Assembly: GCA_034435675.1 (NCBI GenBank)
Contig: DAOTWP010000132.1
Span: 1-64,000 of the forward strand
DNA: 64,000 nt
Reading direction: 5' to 3'
Source of the DNA: DAOTWP01 sp034435675
GTDB lineage: Bacteria; Chloroflexota; Anaerolineae; Aggregatilineales; Phototrophicaceae
Shown here: positions 43,898 through 53,197 of the stretch, one piece after another
How positions within the stretch are numbered: position 1 is the stretch's first letter
Layout of the letters: the number at the start of each line of letters is the position of its first letter
The notes under the pieces: model-generated
Seen by the model: the letters and a program-made list of their open reading frames with translations, nothing else
Databases searched by the model: none
Told to the model about the DNA's origin: nothing
Position numbers and translations under genes: made by a program

Positions 43898-44733
43898 ACA
43901 CCCTGCCGCAGGACACCCCGAACGATTGCTACCAGACGCGGCACCAGCAGCTTGCCCGCCTCAAGCACCTCCTCATGACTTGCCTCGGCAGGTGTGTCAA
44001 TCACATCAATTGCCCGGTTGGTGATGCCGGACACTGCCAACACACGCATGCCCATATGCCGCGCCACCAGCACCTCATGCACGGTGGACATGCCAACCGC
44101 ATCTGCGCCTAGTGTGCGCAGCATACGCACCTCTGCGGGAGTCTCGAAATTGGGACCGGACAGCACCACGTAGACACCTTCATGCAGCGGCATCTGTGTA
44201 TCCTGTGCAATCTGTCGCGCCGTCTGCCGCAGCCGCAAATCATAAGTGTTGGTCACGCTCAAAAAGCGCGGACCCAGCGCATCATCATTTGGCCCAATCA
44301 ACGGATTATTGCCCGCCATGCCAATCAGGTTGATGTGGTCATTGAACAGCATCAGGTCGCCAACCTGATACGCAGGATTCAACCCGCCTGCCGCGTTCGT
44401 CAAAATCAGGCTGCGCACCCCCAGCAGGTGCATCACCCGAATTGGAAAGGTGATTTGCTGTGCCGAATAGCCTTCGTAATAATGTGTGCGCCCCTGCTGG
44501 GCGACGATGGTCTGCCCCTGCCATGTGCCAAATACCAGACTTCCCTGGTGTCCATGTACAGTAGACAGCGGGAAACCGGGAATCTCTGCATAGGGAATCG
44601 CGTGGCGATTCTCCAGCATTTCCACGAGTGCCCCTAAACCTGACCCCAGCACCAACCCGACTGCTGGCACGACGTCCGTTTGCTTGCGAATCGCCGCCAC
44701 CGCCTGCTCATAATCTGCGCGGGTGAATGACAT
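43894..44733 (-). CDS. punA: Purine nucleoside phosphorylase (trimeric class)
   Basis: 279 residues. Motifs of the trimeric PNP class are GSGLGALVE, VHGHQGSLVFG, GRTHYYEGYS, TNAAGGLNP and SGPNFETPAEVRML ending VGMSTVHEV. It splits inosine or guanosine with phosphate to base and ribose-1-phosphate. First gene of the operon that also carries the membrane protein, DUF2520, panB and panC. Specificity between hypoxanthine/guanine types is not decidable. Confidence 0.95.
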   Translation of the reverse strand: MSFTRADYEQAVAAIRKQTDVVPAVGLVLGSGLGALVEMLENRHAIPYAEIPGFPLSTVHGHQGSLVFGTWQGQTIVAQQGRTHYYEGYSAQQITFPIRVMHLLGVRSLILTNAAGGLNPAYQVGDLMLFNDHINLIGMAGNNPLIGPNDDALGPRFLSVTNTYDLRLRQTARQIAQDTQMPLHEGVYVVLSGPNFETPAEVRMLRTLGADAVGMSTVHEVLVARHMGMRVLAVSGITNRAIDVIDTPAEASHEEVLEAGKLLVPRLVAIVRGVLRQGV

Positions 44734-44888
44734 GCTGTGTCCTTTCGTTGCGAAGGTGCATTAGCGCGGGCATCACGATAGCACATGCCCGGTCAAAGCG
44801 GCACCACAATTCATGAAAAATTTCCAAAAAATGTGCAAAATTACGCCCGCATCAATGGAATCCTGTGTACGGGACTTACAGACCGCAT

Positions 44889-44894
44889 TATAAT
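44889..44894 (+). promoter_or_regulatory. Candidate -10 box TATAAT upstream of the small protein gene
   Basis: TATAAT without a clear -35 box, in the 267-base divergent gap between the PNP gene and the gene at 45001. The gap holds no other gene. Confidence 0.3.
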
Positions 44895-45000
44895 AATGGA
44901 TAATCACAATCAAAACCATGCCTTAACCTGACCGAGCAACTGCAGGGCAACTGCCCCGCAGTTATATGATGCAGTTTCGGAAAGCGCAGGATCACTCATC

Positions 45001-45258
45001 ATGCAGGAGCGCGGTGGTGCCATGGAAGTCAACGCTGAACAGGCAGTGCTGCATTACACCGAAGCCTATCAGAAACTGTATAGGCGCACGCCCAAAGACA
45101 TGCGCGTGCTGGATCACGAATGGGTGATGGTCAACGGTGCGCGGATGCGCGTGGCAGAGCTGGAATATGTCACACGCCAACTGAACGAGGAATACCACCA
45201 AGGGCTGGAAGAACGGCGCAGTGTGATTTCCCGCCTGATTCGCTGGCTCAAGCAATAG
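45001..45258 (+). CDS. Small charged protein of unknown function
   Basis: 85 residues, no membrane segment. Mostly helical, with a high Arg/Glu content (KLYRRTPKDMRVLDHEW, AELEYVTRQLNEEYHQ). ATG 45001 has AGGA about 9 bases upstream; ATG 45022 is an internal alternative. Codon use resembles the neighbours and no overlapping frame is better, so it is probably real. It precedes the K+ channel gene on the same strand, with a separate promoter in between. Confidence 0.65.
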   Translation: MQERGGAMEVNAEQAVLHYTEAYQKLYRRTPKDMRVLDHEWVMVNGARMRVAELEYVTRQLNEEYHQGLEERRSVISRLIRWLKQ

Positions 45259-45375
45259 CCCCGCCAGACCCCATGTGGCAGTCTCAACACGTGCCCTCTG
45301 ACCCCGGACAGGGCTGCTCAATGGCTGCCCTGCCTATGCTGCAGATTGGATCGCACAAGGCGCAAAACTGGCAGC

Positions 45376-45403
45376 CTGTCAAAAGCGCGCAAACCACTAT
45401 AAT
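45376..45403 (+). promoter_or_regulatory. Candidate promoter for the potassium channel gene
   Basis: CTGTCA (45376-45381) and TATAAT (45398-45403) are separated by 16 bases. Four of six -35 bases and all -10 bases match the consensus. ATG 45505 lies 102 bases downstream. Confidence 0.5.
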
Positions 45404-45504
45404 TGAATATCTATCCTTAAATCCGGATATGGGCTTACGCGCCCAAGACGGGTCAATGGATACGTTCTAGAAATGCACAATTACACCATGTTGGGACAAT
45501 TTTG

Positions 45505-47505
45505 ATGATGTCTCTGGAAGATAGCCGGCGCCAGATTCGTACTGCGGCGGCAGCCCTGGGGTTTGTCGTCCCGCTGGGCGTTATCGGGTTTATGCTCATC
45601 GAACAGATGGGTCTGCTCGACGCGCTCTGGCTGACCGTTGTCACGTTAACCACCATCGGTTACGGGGACATTGTGCCCAGAACTGTCGCCGGGCGCCTGT
45701 TCGCTATGCTGCTGATTATCGTTGGACTGAGCTTGTTCGCGTTTGCGCTGCAAGCCATTTTCACCTTCTTCGTCAGCCCCAGCCTGCGCAACCTGCGCCT
45801 GCAGCGCCGGGCGCTGCGCACCATCGCCACATTGGATCTGCATTTCATCATCTGCGGTTACGGCGAACTCGTCGAACAGACCATCGCCTATATGATGCAG
45901 CGTGCCCGCCAGCGCGCTGATTTCGAGATTAACCGGCGCTTGAAACGTGTTGACCGGTGGCTGGGCTGGCTGCCACCGTTGCACCGTCCTGTACGGCGCA
46001 TCGGCGCGCGGCTGCTGCACTTGCTGGCGCGCTACAAAACGATGCTCAATGTTGCTGTGGTCGTTACGACTGACCACGCCTATGCCGAGCATTTGCGACA
46101 GGAAGGGCTGCTGGTTGTCGAAGGCGATCCCAGTGACGACGAAACCCTGCTGTTGGCGGGCGTGCAGCACGCCCGAGCGCTGATCGTAATGCTCGAAGAA
46201 GACTCCGACACGCTGCTGACCACGCTGACGGCACGCAGCCAAAATCCCAACCTGTTCATTGTCACCGCGCCGCAGCGTGAAGAACTCGGCGAACAAATGC
46301 AGCGCGCGGGGGCAGATCGTGTGGTCGCGCCATATGACTTCGCCGGACTGTTTCTCAACAATGCAGCGCTGCGTCCGACAGTGAATGATTTTTTCACCGG
46401 TATCCTGTTCGACCATGAAACCGGTGTGCAGACCACGCAGTTACGCATCGTGCCCGGTTCGCACTGGGTTAACCGTCATCTGGGCGAACTGCCGCTGCGT
46501 GAGCAATTCGGCGCTGCGGTCCTCGGCATCCGGCACACGAACGGCAGCTATGATTACTGCCCCGCCGACGATGAAGTGCTGGACGAACAGGAGCACCTGA
46601 TTGTCGTTGTGCCGACAGAACGCATCGGGGCGCTGCTGGCGCTGTCACGCAGCGGTGTAAAAACGGTGCTGCCGCCAAAGCACTGGGAAGAGAACCTCAT
46701 CGACAATGCCGAAGATGCATCCACACAACACACCATGTCCCTGTACCAGGCAGAACAGAGCATCAGGCAACTAAGCAATCATTACGTCATCTGCGCCTTA
46801 GACCGCATCGGGCACAGCGCGGTCAGCAAGCTCAACCCGGCGAAACCCTTTGTCATCGTCAGCAGCGATAACGATATGACTGCTGATCTGATGAAACAGG
46901 GCTTTCTGGTCGTGCATGGCAGCCCAACTGATGAAGACACCTTGCATAAAGCGGGCGTGGAGCGCGCATTGGCGGCAATGATTTCGCTGGATGATAAAGC
47001 AGATACGATTCTGGCGGTACTCAACTGCCGCAGGCTGAGCAAACGCCTGCTGATTACCGTCACCGCCAGTGAAGACGCAATGGTCGCTAAGCTGAAACGC
47101 GCCGGGGCAGACCGTGTCACCAGCCCATTTAATGTTGCCGGACAGTTCATGATGCTCGCAGCCACCCGCCCGGCAGTCAGCGGCTTCTTTGAGCATGTGC
47201 TGTTCAACACGCATGCGCGCATCGAAACGACCGAGCTGTATACGCAGGACGACTCACCGTGGATCGGTAAGACACTGGAAGAACTGGATTTGCGGAACCA
47301 GTACAACGCCGGCGTGCTGGCAATACGGCTGGAGGATGGCAGCTTTGTTTATGCGCCGCCGCAGGATTATCGGCTCAATGCCCACGAGGTACTGATTGTC
47401 ATCACGCCCATGCGTTATGCCGACGAACTGCGCGAAGCCTGTTACGAAACCTCTGTTAAGCGCCCGCGAACCCTCCGGCGCAGCAGTGACAGTGCCCCTG
47501 CGTGA
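45505..47505 (+). CDS. Two-transmembrane potassium channel with two complete RCK domains
   Basis: About 666 residues. Two membrane helices flank a pore helix and the selectivity filter TTIGYGD (about 49-55), as in MthK- or KcsA-type pores. RCK-N/TrkA-N and TrkA-C domains follow, then a second RCK unit. The first nucleotide-binding motif is ICGYGELVEQ; the second is degenerate (ICALDRIGHS). A basic 45-50-residue segment (MMQRARQRADFEINRRL, RPVRRIGARLLHLLARY) is inserted after the first RCK strand, which normal RCK domains lack. Ligands may be Ca2+, nucleotides or other ions. ATGs at 45505 and 45508 are both possible. Confidence 0.92.
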   Translation: MMSLEDSRRQIRTAAAALGFVVPLGVIGFMLIEQMGLLDALWLTVVTLTTIGYGDIVPRTVAGRLFAMLLIIVGLSLFAFALQAIFTFFVSPSLRNLRLQRRALRTIATLDLHFIICGYGELVEQTIAYMMQRARQRADFEINRRLKRVDRWLGWLPPLHRPVRRIGARLLHLLARYKTMLNVAVVVTTDHAYAEHLRQEGLLVVEGDPSDDETLLLAGVQHARALIVMLEEDSDTLLTTLTARSQNPNLFIVTAPQREELGEQMQRAGADRVVAPYDFAGLFLNNAALRPTVNDFFTGILFDHETGVQTTQLRIVPGSHWVNRHLGELPLREQFGAAVLGIRHTNGSYDYCPADDEVLDEQEHLIVVVPTERIGALLALSRSGVKTVLPPKHWEENLIDNAEDASTQHTMSLYQAEQSIRQLSNHYVICALDRIGHSAVSKLNPAKPFVIVSSDNDMTADLMKQGFLVVHGSPTDEDTLHKAGVERALAAMISLDDKADTILAVLNCRRLSKRLLITVTASEDAMVAKLKRAGADRVTSPFNVAGQFMMLAATRPAVSGFFEHVLFNTHARIETTELYTQDDSPWIGKTLEELDLRNQYNAGVLAIRLEDGSFVYAPPQDYRLNAHEVLIVITPMRYADELREACYETSVKRPRTLRRSSDSAPA

Positions 47506-47527
47506 GGCTGCCGTTTATAAGTGCCTG

Positions 47528-48874
47528 TCACAACCCGGCGCGCTGCCGTTCGTCGTCATAGTCCTGCGGGGTGTCTACATCGCGCAGCACGCTGTCTGTG
47601 TCCACCGCGACATAGGCAATCTGCTCTGCGTGAGCGTAAATCACGTCACGCAAAGAACCATCCTCAGGCAAATCAAGGATTTCATGCCAGCAGCGGCGAT
47701 CCAGCAGAATCGGGTGTCCGCGTCGCATTTCATAGCTGGGCACGATGATTTCACCACGCCCTTCAGCATATGCCATCAACACCTGCATCACCACACGCGG
47801 TTGAATGCGCGGTTGGTCGCCCAGCACCACCAGCGCCGCGGTGACATGCGCGGGCAGCGCACGCAGCCCGGCTTTCAGCGAGGACAGCATCTCGCCGGTT
47901 CGGAAGGCGCGGTTGTACACCGTCTGCACAGCATACGGTTTCACCTGCGCGGTCACTTCTCTGGAAAGATGCCCGGTGACAACGGTGATGTGATCCAGTT
48001 TGGACAGGATCAGTTGGTGCAGGATATGTTCAATGATCGTGCGCCCTTCTGCCCAGGGCAGCAGCACTTTGGGCTGCCCCATCCGTGTGGACATGCCCGC
48101 AGCCAGCACCACCGCGCCGATATGCCGCTGGACTTCGTGTACGGGCACGGCACCGCGCACCGAACCGATCGCAATGCCCTCAAAGCGTGAAGAACGCAGT
48201 GCCCACTGGGCGATTGCCCGCGCCCGCCCGCGAAAATAGCCGCTGGCAGGCGTGCCATTAATCAGACCGACGACGCGCGCCTGCGCAGGAACGCCGCGCA
48301 GACCAAGCGTTTCGTCACGCAGCACCTGCGCAACCCAGGGCGAACGTACACGCGCACCTTCCGTGAAGCCATAACGCGCCATGATCGCAGGCGCGTTGTA
48401 AACATGCGCCTCGTCCAACGGTTTGCCCAGCACAACCAGCGAGACCACCGGCACAACCAGTGAGGTTTCCGGCGGAATGACCGGCTCATCTGCGCCGGGC
48501 GCTTTCATTGGCAGCGCCCGCGCCGTATCCGCCTCAATCAGCAGCACATCGGAGTCCACTGCATCCAGCAGGCGTGTGACCCACGCCAGCGGCGGACCAT
48601 AGGCGCTGCCACTGCTGACGTGATCGTAAAGAAACACAAAGCGATGTGCCGTAAGGGCGTTGGAGATGGCATCAAACCCGGCGGCGCAGCGCACACTGGC
48701 AGGAGGTAGATCAAGCTGCTCTGCATTAACTGGCAGGGTCGTCGTTGCCAGCACCCGCCAGCCCGCTTCCGCCAGTTCATGCCCTAACGTAATCAGCGCG
48801 GAGGTTTTGCCCCCCGCGCCTGTAAAAGCCACCACATCACCACGCAGCACACGCAATGCCTGATGCAATCTCAT
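47528..48874 (-). CDS. YqeC-MocA fusion: selenium/molybdenum hydroxylase accessory protein
   Basis: 448 residues in two domains. Residues 1 to about 250 are YqeC-like: the P-loop FTGAGGKTSALI, then TTTLPVNAEQ and EADTARALPMKAPG. Residues about 250-448 are a MocA/MobA-type nucleotidyltransferase with the signature VVLAAGMSTRMGQPKVLLPW, VVLGDQPRI and GHPILLDRRCWHEI. YqeC is linked to selenium-dependent molybdenum hydroxylases, and MocA makes the cytosine dinucleotide form of molybdopterin. Fusing them in one protein is notable. Last gene of the molybdenum-hydroxylase operon, 23 bases after the Mo subunit. Confidence 0.92.
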   Translation of the reverse strand: MRLHQALRVLRGDVVAFTGAGGKTSALITLGHELAEAGWRVLATTTLPVNAEQLDLPPASVRCAAGFDAISNALTAHRFVFLYDHVSSGSAYGPPLAWVTRLLDAVDSDVLLIEADTARALPMKAPGADEPVIPPETSLVVPVVSLVVLGKPLDEAHVYNAPAIMARYGFTEGARVRSPWVAQVLRDETLGLRGVPAQARVVGLINGTPASGYFRGRARAIAQWALRSSRFEGIAIGSVRGAVPVHEVQRHIGAVVLAAGMSTRMGQPKVLLPWAEGRTIIEHILHQLILSKLDHITVVTGHLSREVTAQVKPYAVQTVYNRAFRTGEMLSSLKAGLRALPAHVTAALVVLGDQPRIQPRVVMQVLMAYAEGRGEIIVPSYEMRRGHPILLDRRCWHEILDLPEDGSLRDVIYAHAEQIAYVAVDTDSVLRDVDTPQDYDDERQRAGL

Positions 48875-48897
48875 GGATGTGCCCCTGAATATCAGGT

Positions 48898-51129
48898 TTA
48901 CAGAACCCCGATGCCGTGCGCCCGCAGCTGCGGCAGCACACGATCAGGCGTCATGGGGATGTCATCCAGCCAGACCCCTGTCGCATCATAAACGGCGGCA
49001 GCAATCGCCGGGGCAAGTGTGATGAACGGCATTTCCCCCATACCGCGTGCGCCCCAGGGACCAATCGGATCGGCATATTCCAGAATCACCGACTTCACTT
49101 CCAGCGGCACATCCAACACTGTCGGGATCAAATAAGTTGACAGATATGGATTAAGGATGCGCCCATCTCTGGAAATCAGGTGCTCCATCAGCGCATAGCC
49201 CTGTGCCTGCACAACCGCACCTTCGATCTGACCCTGAACCTGTGTGGGATTCACCGCTTTGCCAACATCATTGGCAGATACCACCCGCACAAGCTGAATC
49301 TGCCCGGTTTCAATATCAATCAGCACTTCCACCGCCTGCGCCACATAGCCATAGGAAAAGTTCGGCTCACTCTTGCCGGTCAGCGGGTCATAGGGAGTGG
49401 TTTTGGGCGGGCGATACTGATACTCGCCCACTGCAGGGCGTTCCTCGTTCTTCCATGCTTGCAGCGCTTTCTCGGCAGCGCCGCGAATCGCGTTGCCGGT
49501 CATGAATGTTAGACGGGACGCGGACGCGCTGCCGGAAGTCTGCGTTTCAGCGGTGTCATGCGTTAGCAGGCTGACGCGCTCCACAGGCACACCTACAGCC
49601 GCTGCTGCCATCTGCTTCATCACCGTATGCGCGCCCTGCCCCACATCTGCGCCCGCCGCGCGCACGATAACGCGCTCAATTTCGCCAGCGCCATGCAGCT
49701 CGATAGTTGCCCAGCTTTGCTCCGGAAAGCCAAAGCTGTAGCCCACATTCTTAAATCCGCAGGCGAACCCCACCCCACGCCGCAGTACCGGATCCTGATC
49801 GGAAGACAGCATTTTGCGCCGCCAACCGTCTTCATCATCGTGCATCCAGTATTCGCTTTGCAGCGCGCACTGTTCGATAACCTGCGGCATAGATACCCCT
49901 TTGGGCAGCGGTGTGCCAACAGAGATAACGCTGCCTTCACGAATGCTATTGCGCAAACGCAGCTCAACCGGGTCCATACCCAGCGCCGCTGCCAGCCGGT
50001 TCATCTGCCCTTCTGCCGCCAGCGCCCCCTGCGGCGCACCAAAACCGCGAAACGCTCCGGTAGGGATGTTATTGGTATAAATGGCATAGGTATCCACATG
50101 AACATTGGGGATTTCGTATGGACCCGTCACCATGAGGTTGGCGTTTGCCAGCACTTTGGTGGAGGTATAGGCATAACCCCCTGCATCGCCCACCACACGC
50201 GCTTCTGCCGCAACCAGTTTACCGTCACGGGTGGCGCCCCATTTGGTCTGAATACGCACGGGGTGGCGCTTGTGATGGTAGAGGATTGATTCCTCGCGAC
50301 TCCAGATGACCTTGACCGGACGGCGCAGATGATGTGCCGCCAGCGCCAGCACAATCTGCACCGACATGTCCTCGCGCCCGCCAAAAGCGCCGCCAATCGC
50401 CGGGTAAACCACGCGCACACGTTCATGCGGCAGGTCGAGCGCATGGGCAATCTGATCCTGATCTTCATGCACCCACTGCCCGGCAACAATCACTGTTACC
50501 CGATCTGCGTCGTCAATATAACCAATCCCGGCTTCCGGTTGCAGGTAGGCGTGCTCCTGATAGCCCGTGCTGTATTCACCTTCGATGATGACATCTGCCT
50601 GCGCCCAGCCCGCCGCCAGATCGCCTTTGCGAATGCGGAAATGGCAGAGAATGTTGTTGGGGTTGTCCGCGTGGAGCTGCGGCGCGTCGTCGCGCAGCGC
50701 TGCTTCGGGGTCGAACACAGTGGGCAAATCTTCATAGACCACTTCAATCAGCTTTGCCGCCTGCACCGCCTGCGCCTCAGTTTCGGCAATCACCACCGCC
50801 ACACAATCGGCGTAGCAGCGGACAATGTCCGCGCCGGGAATGCTGCTGCCCGGACCACAGATTACCGGCTGATCGCGGATAATCAGCCCGTAGCGATTCA
50901 CCGGGACATCGCGCGCAGTGAGTACACGCACCACGCCGGGCGCAGCCTCCGCCGCGCGGGTATCCACTGATACTACCCGCGCATGGGCGCGTTCGCTGAA
51001 GCACAGCTTCATCCAGAGCTGCCCTTCCAGATCAATATCACCGGGATAAGGCGTTTCACCCGTCACTTTGCCGTGAGCATCAATGCGCAGCATACTTTGA
51101 CCAACTGCGAAGGTCGCTTCTGTGGACAA
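48898..51129 (-). CDS. Xanthine dehydrogenase-family molybdopterin-binding subunit
   Basis: 743 residues, complete. Family motifs include IGGAFGGREDMSVQ, FRGFGAPQG, and the C-terminal GARGMGEMPFITLAP with the catalytic Glu. The N-terminal VTGETPYPGDI is standard. It carries the Mo-pterin cofactor and hydroxylates a purine- or pyrimidine-like heterocycle. Its partners here (YqeC-MocA, FAD/FeS fusion, XdhC) point to a selenium-dependent subtype, which is inferred. The start is TTG 51129 with AAGGA 7 bases upstream. Confidence 0.93.
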   Translation of the reverse strand: MSTEATFAVGQSMLRIDAHGKVTGETPYPGDIDLEGQLWMKLCFSERAHARVVSVDTRAAEAAPGVVRVLTARDVPVNRYGLIIRDQPVICGPGSSIPGADIVRCYADCVAVVIAETEAQAVQAAKLIEVVYEDLPTVFDPEAALRDDAPQLHADNPNNILCHFRIRKGDLAAGWAQADVIIEGEYSTGYQEHAYLQPEAGIGYIDDADRVTVIVAGQWVHEDQDQIAHALDLPHERVRVVYPAIGGAFGGREDMSVQIVLALAAHHLRRPVKVIWSREESILYHHKRHPVRIQTKWGATRDGKLVAAEARVVGDAGGYAYTSTKVLANANLMVTGPYEIPNVHVDTYAIYTNNIPTGAFRGFGAPQGALAAEGQMNRLAAALGMDPVELRLRNSIREGSVISVGTPLPKGVSMPQVIEQCALQSEYWMHDDEDGWRRKMLSSDQDPVLRRGVGFACGFKNVGYSFGFPEQSWATIELHGAGEIERVIVRAAGADVGQGAHTVMKQMAAAAVGVPVERVSLLTHDTAETQTSGSASASRLTFMTGNAIRGAAEKALQAWKNEERPAVGEYQYRPPKTTPYDPLTGKSEPNFSYGYVAQAVEVLIDIETGQIQLVRVVSANDVGKAVNPTQVQGQIEGAVVQAQGYALMEHLISRDGRILNPYLSTYLIPTVLDVPLEVKSVILEYADPIGPWGARGMGEMPFITLAPAIAAAVYDATGVWLDDIPMTPDRVLPQLRAHGIGVL

Positions 51130-51279
51130 GGCTCGTTCCTTACTGCCAACCCAAACAATGACAACGCACCCGCGGCAGGCGCAAGATCATACAAATATCA
51201 GGCTTTAAACTACAGACCCGGCGCTGCTAACAGGCAGCCTGCCGGGCAGATCTACCTGATTATTGCTATGCCAAAAGCA

Positions 51280-51669
51280 TTATTTCGACCGGGTGTTTTC
51301 TTGCCGGTCACGCTTTTCCAAGTTCTTGATATTGCGGATATTCTGACGGCGCTGCTTCTGGTAATCGCGGATTTCCTGACGCTGTTTGACGAGGGTACGC
51401 TCATCAATCGTCTTCTTGCGCTTGGGGGCAGCCGCAGCGTAAATCATTGCCCCGATTAAGGACAGCGCAATGAAGATAAGCGCCCGGAAAATCCACTCGA
51501 AGTCAGAACCGCCAATCCCTGCCACATTGAAGCGCGTAGCGACAAAATCGCGCACCGGATCGCCCAGAAAATAGGCGAATACCCCAAAACTGATTATCAG
51601 CAGCAGCCCCATCGCTGGTAACATCCAACTGCCCCGCTGACGCTTTTCAGGTTCAGAAAACCGTGTCAT
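51280..51669 (-). CDS. Small two-helix membrane protein with a basic C-terminal tail
   Basis: 129 residues. Two membrane helices (about 16-36 and 63-84, WIFRALIFIALSLIGAMIY) are followed by a very basic helical tail (KRKKTIDERTLVKQ, RQNIRNIKNLEKRDRQ). No family is recognised. ATG 51669 has GAGGGGG 6 bases upstream; the frame extends 14 codons. It lies between the FAD/FeS gene and the Mo subunit, 89 and 150 bases away, on the same strand. A role in anchoring is only a guess. Confidence 0.72.
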   Translation of the reverse strand: MTRFSEPEKRQRGSWMLPAMGLLLIISFGVFAYFLGDPVRDFVATRFNVAGIGGSDFEWIFRALIFIALSLIGAMIYAAAAPKRKKTIDERTLVKQRQEIRDYQKQRRQNIRNIKNLEKRDRQENTRSK

Positions 51670-51758
51670 TGTGCCCCCTCTTAACGCTTCTCTATCGCAT
51701 GTTCGTGCCAACTACGCACCACTGATTGCCAGCGGCAATGCTGAAACTATGGCGTGGC

Positions 51759-53186
51759 TTATGCTTTTTGCTCGCCGGCAGCCGCTTCAAAGGCGCGCAA
51801 AATCTTGTAGTAACCCGTGCAGCGACACAGATTACCGCTGATACTCTGCTGAATCTGCTCCATCGTTGGCTGCGGATGCTCCTCGAGCAGTTTTGCCCCC
51901 GCCATCAGGAATCCCGGTGTGCAGTAACCACACTGCACCGCACCCTGCTCCACAAACGCCTGCTGGATCGGATGCAGCGTGCCATCCTGCGCAAGCCCTT
52001 CGACGGTGATAATCTCCGCGCCGTGTGCGCGTGGCGCAGGCACCATGCACGCCATGACCGCCGCGCCATCCAGAAACACCGTGCAAGCGCCGCATTCACC
52101 TTCGGCGCAGCCTTCCTTCGTGCCCGGTAGCTGCAAATCCTCACGCAGGAAGCGCAGCAGTGTTTTGCCTTGCCCACTGTTCGCCGTGTAGGTCTGTCCG
52201 TTCACGGTAGTTACAATCGGCTGCCCGTCCTCATGAATCATCTGGCTGGCAGCAGGCACACCGTGCCCGTGCCTTGCGCCCCAAAGCAGCGCCGGATCAT
52301 GCGGGAATTTCACCCCCTGCGCATGCTGCGCCAGTGCGCGTAGTGCCCGGCTAACCAGAATACGGACCATCTCGGTACGGTATTCGGCAGTACTGCGCAC
52401 ATCGTCAATCGGGGACGGCGTAGCAGCCGCCAACCGCGCCGCTTCGGCAACGGTTTCCGGCGTGAGCGTTGTGCCAAGCAGCGCCTGTTCAGCAGTCGGT
52501 GCATGGATGACGGTTGGGGCAACGCTGCCCAGCGTGACTGCCGCGCGCGTGATCTGATCGCCGTCAAATGCCAGAATCACCGCCGCATTGACGACAGAAA
52601 TTGCCTGTGCCCGGCGCAACCCCAGCTTCAGGAACATGCCGCGTTCATGATCTGCCAGCAGCGGAAACGTAATCGCTGTAAGCAGTTCATCGGGCTGCAT
52701 CACCGTGCGGCGCAGCCCTGTGTAGAACGCTTGCAGCGGCACGGTGCGCTCCCCACCCAGAGAGGTCAGGATCACGGATGCCCCCAGCGCCATCAGCGGC
52801 GTGATGGTGTCGTTCGCCGGTGACGCTGTAATCAGATTGCCTGCAACCGTCGCGCGATTGCGAATCTGCGGTGCGCCGACCTCCCAGCAGGCTTGCGCCA
52901 GCGGCAGCGCGCGCTGCACAAGCAGTTCACTGGCAACCACCTGGTTGTGGGTCACCAGCGCCCCCAGCCGCACGCTGTCTCCATGATGTTCAATTTGATC
53001 CAGTCCGGGCACACGAGTAATGTCGATCAACACCTCGACACCGGGACGACTGCCGCGCTCCAATTCAATGAGTATATCGGTCGCCCCGGCAACAATGCGC
53101 GCCCGTTCATGATATTGACTAAGTGCCTGTAACGCCTCTTCGATGGAGGCGACGGTGATGTAACGGCTCCACATGAATGTGTTCAC
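51759..53186 (-). CDS. FAD-binding and 2Fe-2S subunits fused in one protein (XdhB-XdhC-like)
   Basis: 475 residues. The N-terminal 290 form a CoxM-type FAD domain (IVAGATDILIELERG, ATVAGNLITASPANDT). The C-terminal 150 form a ferredoxin-like plus CO-dehydrogenase-type FeS domain. Its first cluster is GCAEGECGACTVF with a further Cys in VMACM, and its second is QCGYCTPGF with NLCRCTGYY. It carries electrons from the Mo site through FeS to FAD. The order FAD then FeS is the order of separate xdhB and xdhC, joined here. The start is GTG 53186 with AGGA; ATG 53174 is the alternative. Confidence 0.94.
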   Translation of the reverse strand: MNTFMWSRYITVASIEEALQALSQYHERARIVAGATDILIELERGSRPGVEVLIDITRVPGLDQIEHHGDSVRLGALVTHNQVVASELLVQRALPLAQACWEVGAPQIRNRATVAGNLITASPANDTITPLMALGASVILTSLGGERTVPLQAFYTGLRRTVMQPDELLTAITFPLLADHERGMFLKLGLRRAQAISVVNAAVILAFDGDQITRAAVTLGSVAPTVIHAPTAEQALLGTTLTPETVAEAARLAAATPSPIDDVRSTAEYRTEMVRILVSRALRALAQHAQGVKFPHDPALLWGARHGHGVPAASQMIHEDGQPIVTTVNGQTYTANSGQGKTLLRFLREDLQLPGTKEGCAEGECGACTVFLDGAAVMACMVPAPRAHGAEIITVEGLAQDGTLHPIQQAFVEQGAVQCGYCTPGFLMAGAKLLEEHPQPTMEQIQQSISGNLCRCTGYYKILRAFEAAAGEQKA

Positions 53187-53197
53187 CTCGATCCTGA

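Noticed and set aside
47506..47527. Terminator between the convergent K+ channel and YqeC-MocA genes
   Set aside because: Only 22 bases separate the stops and no stem of useful length is present.
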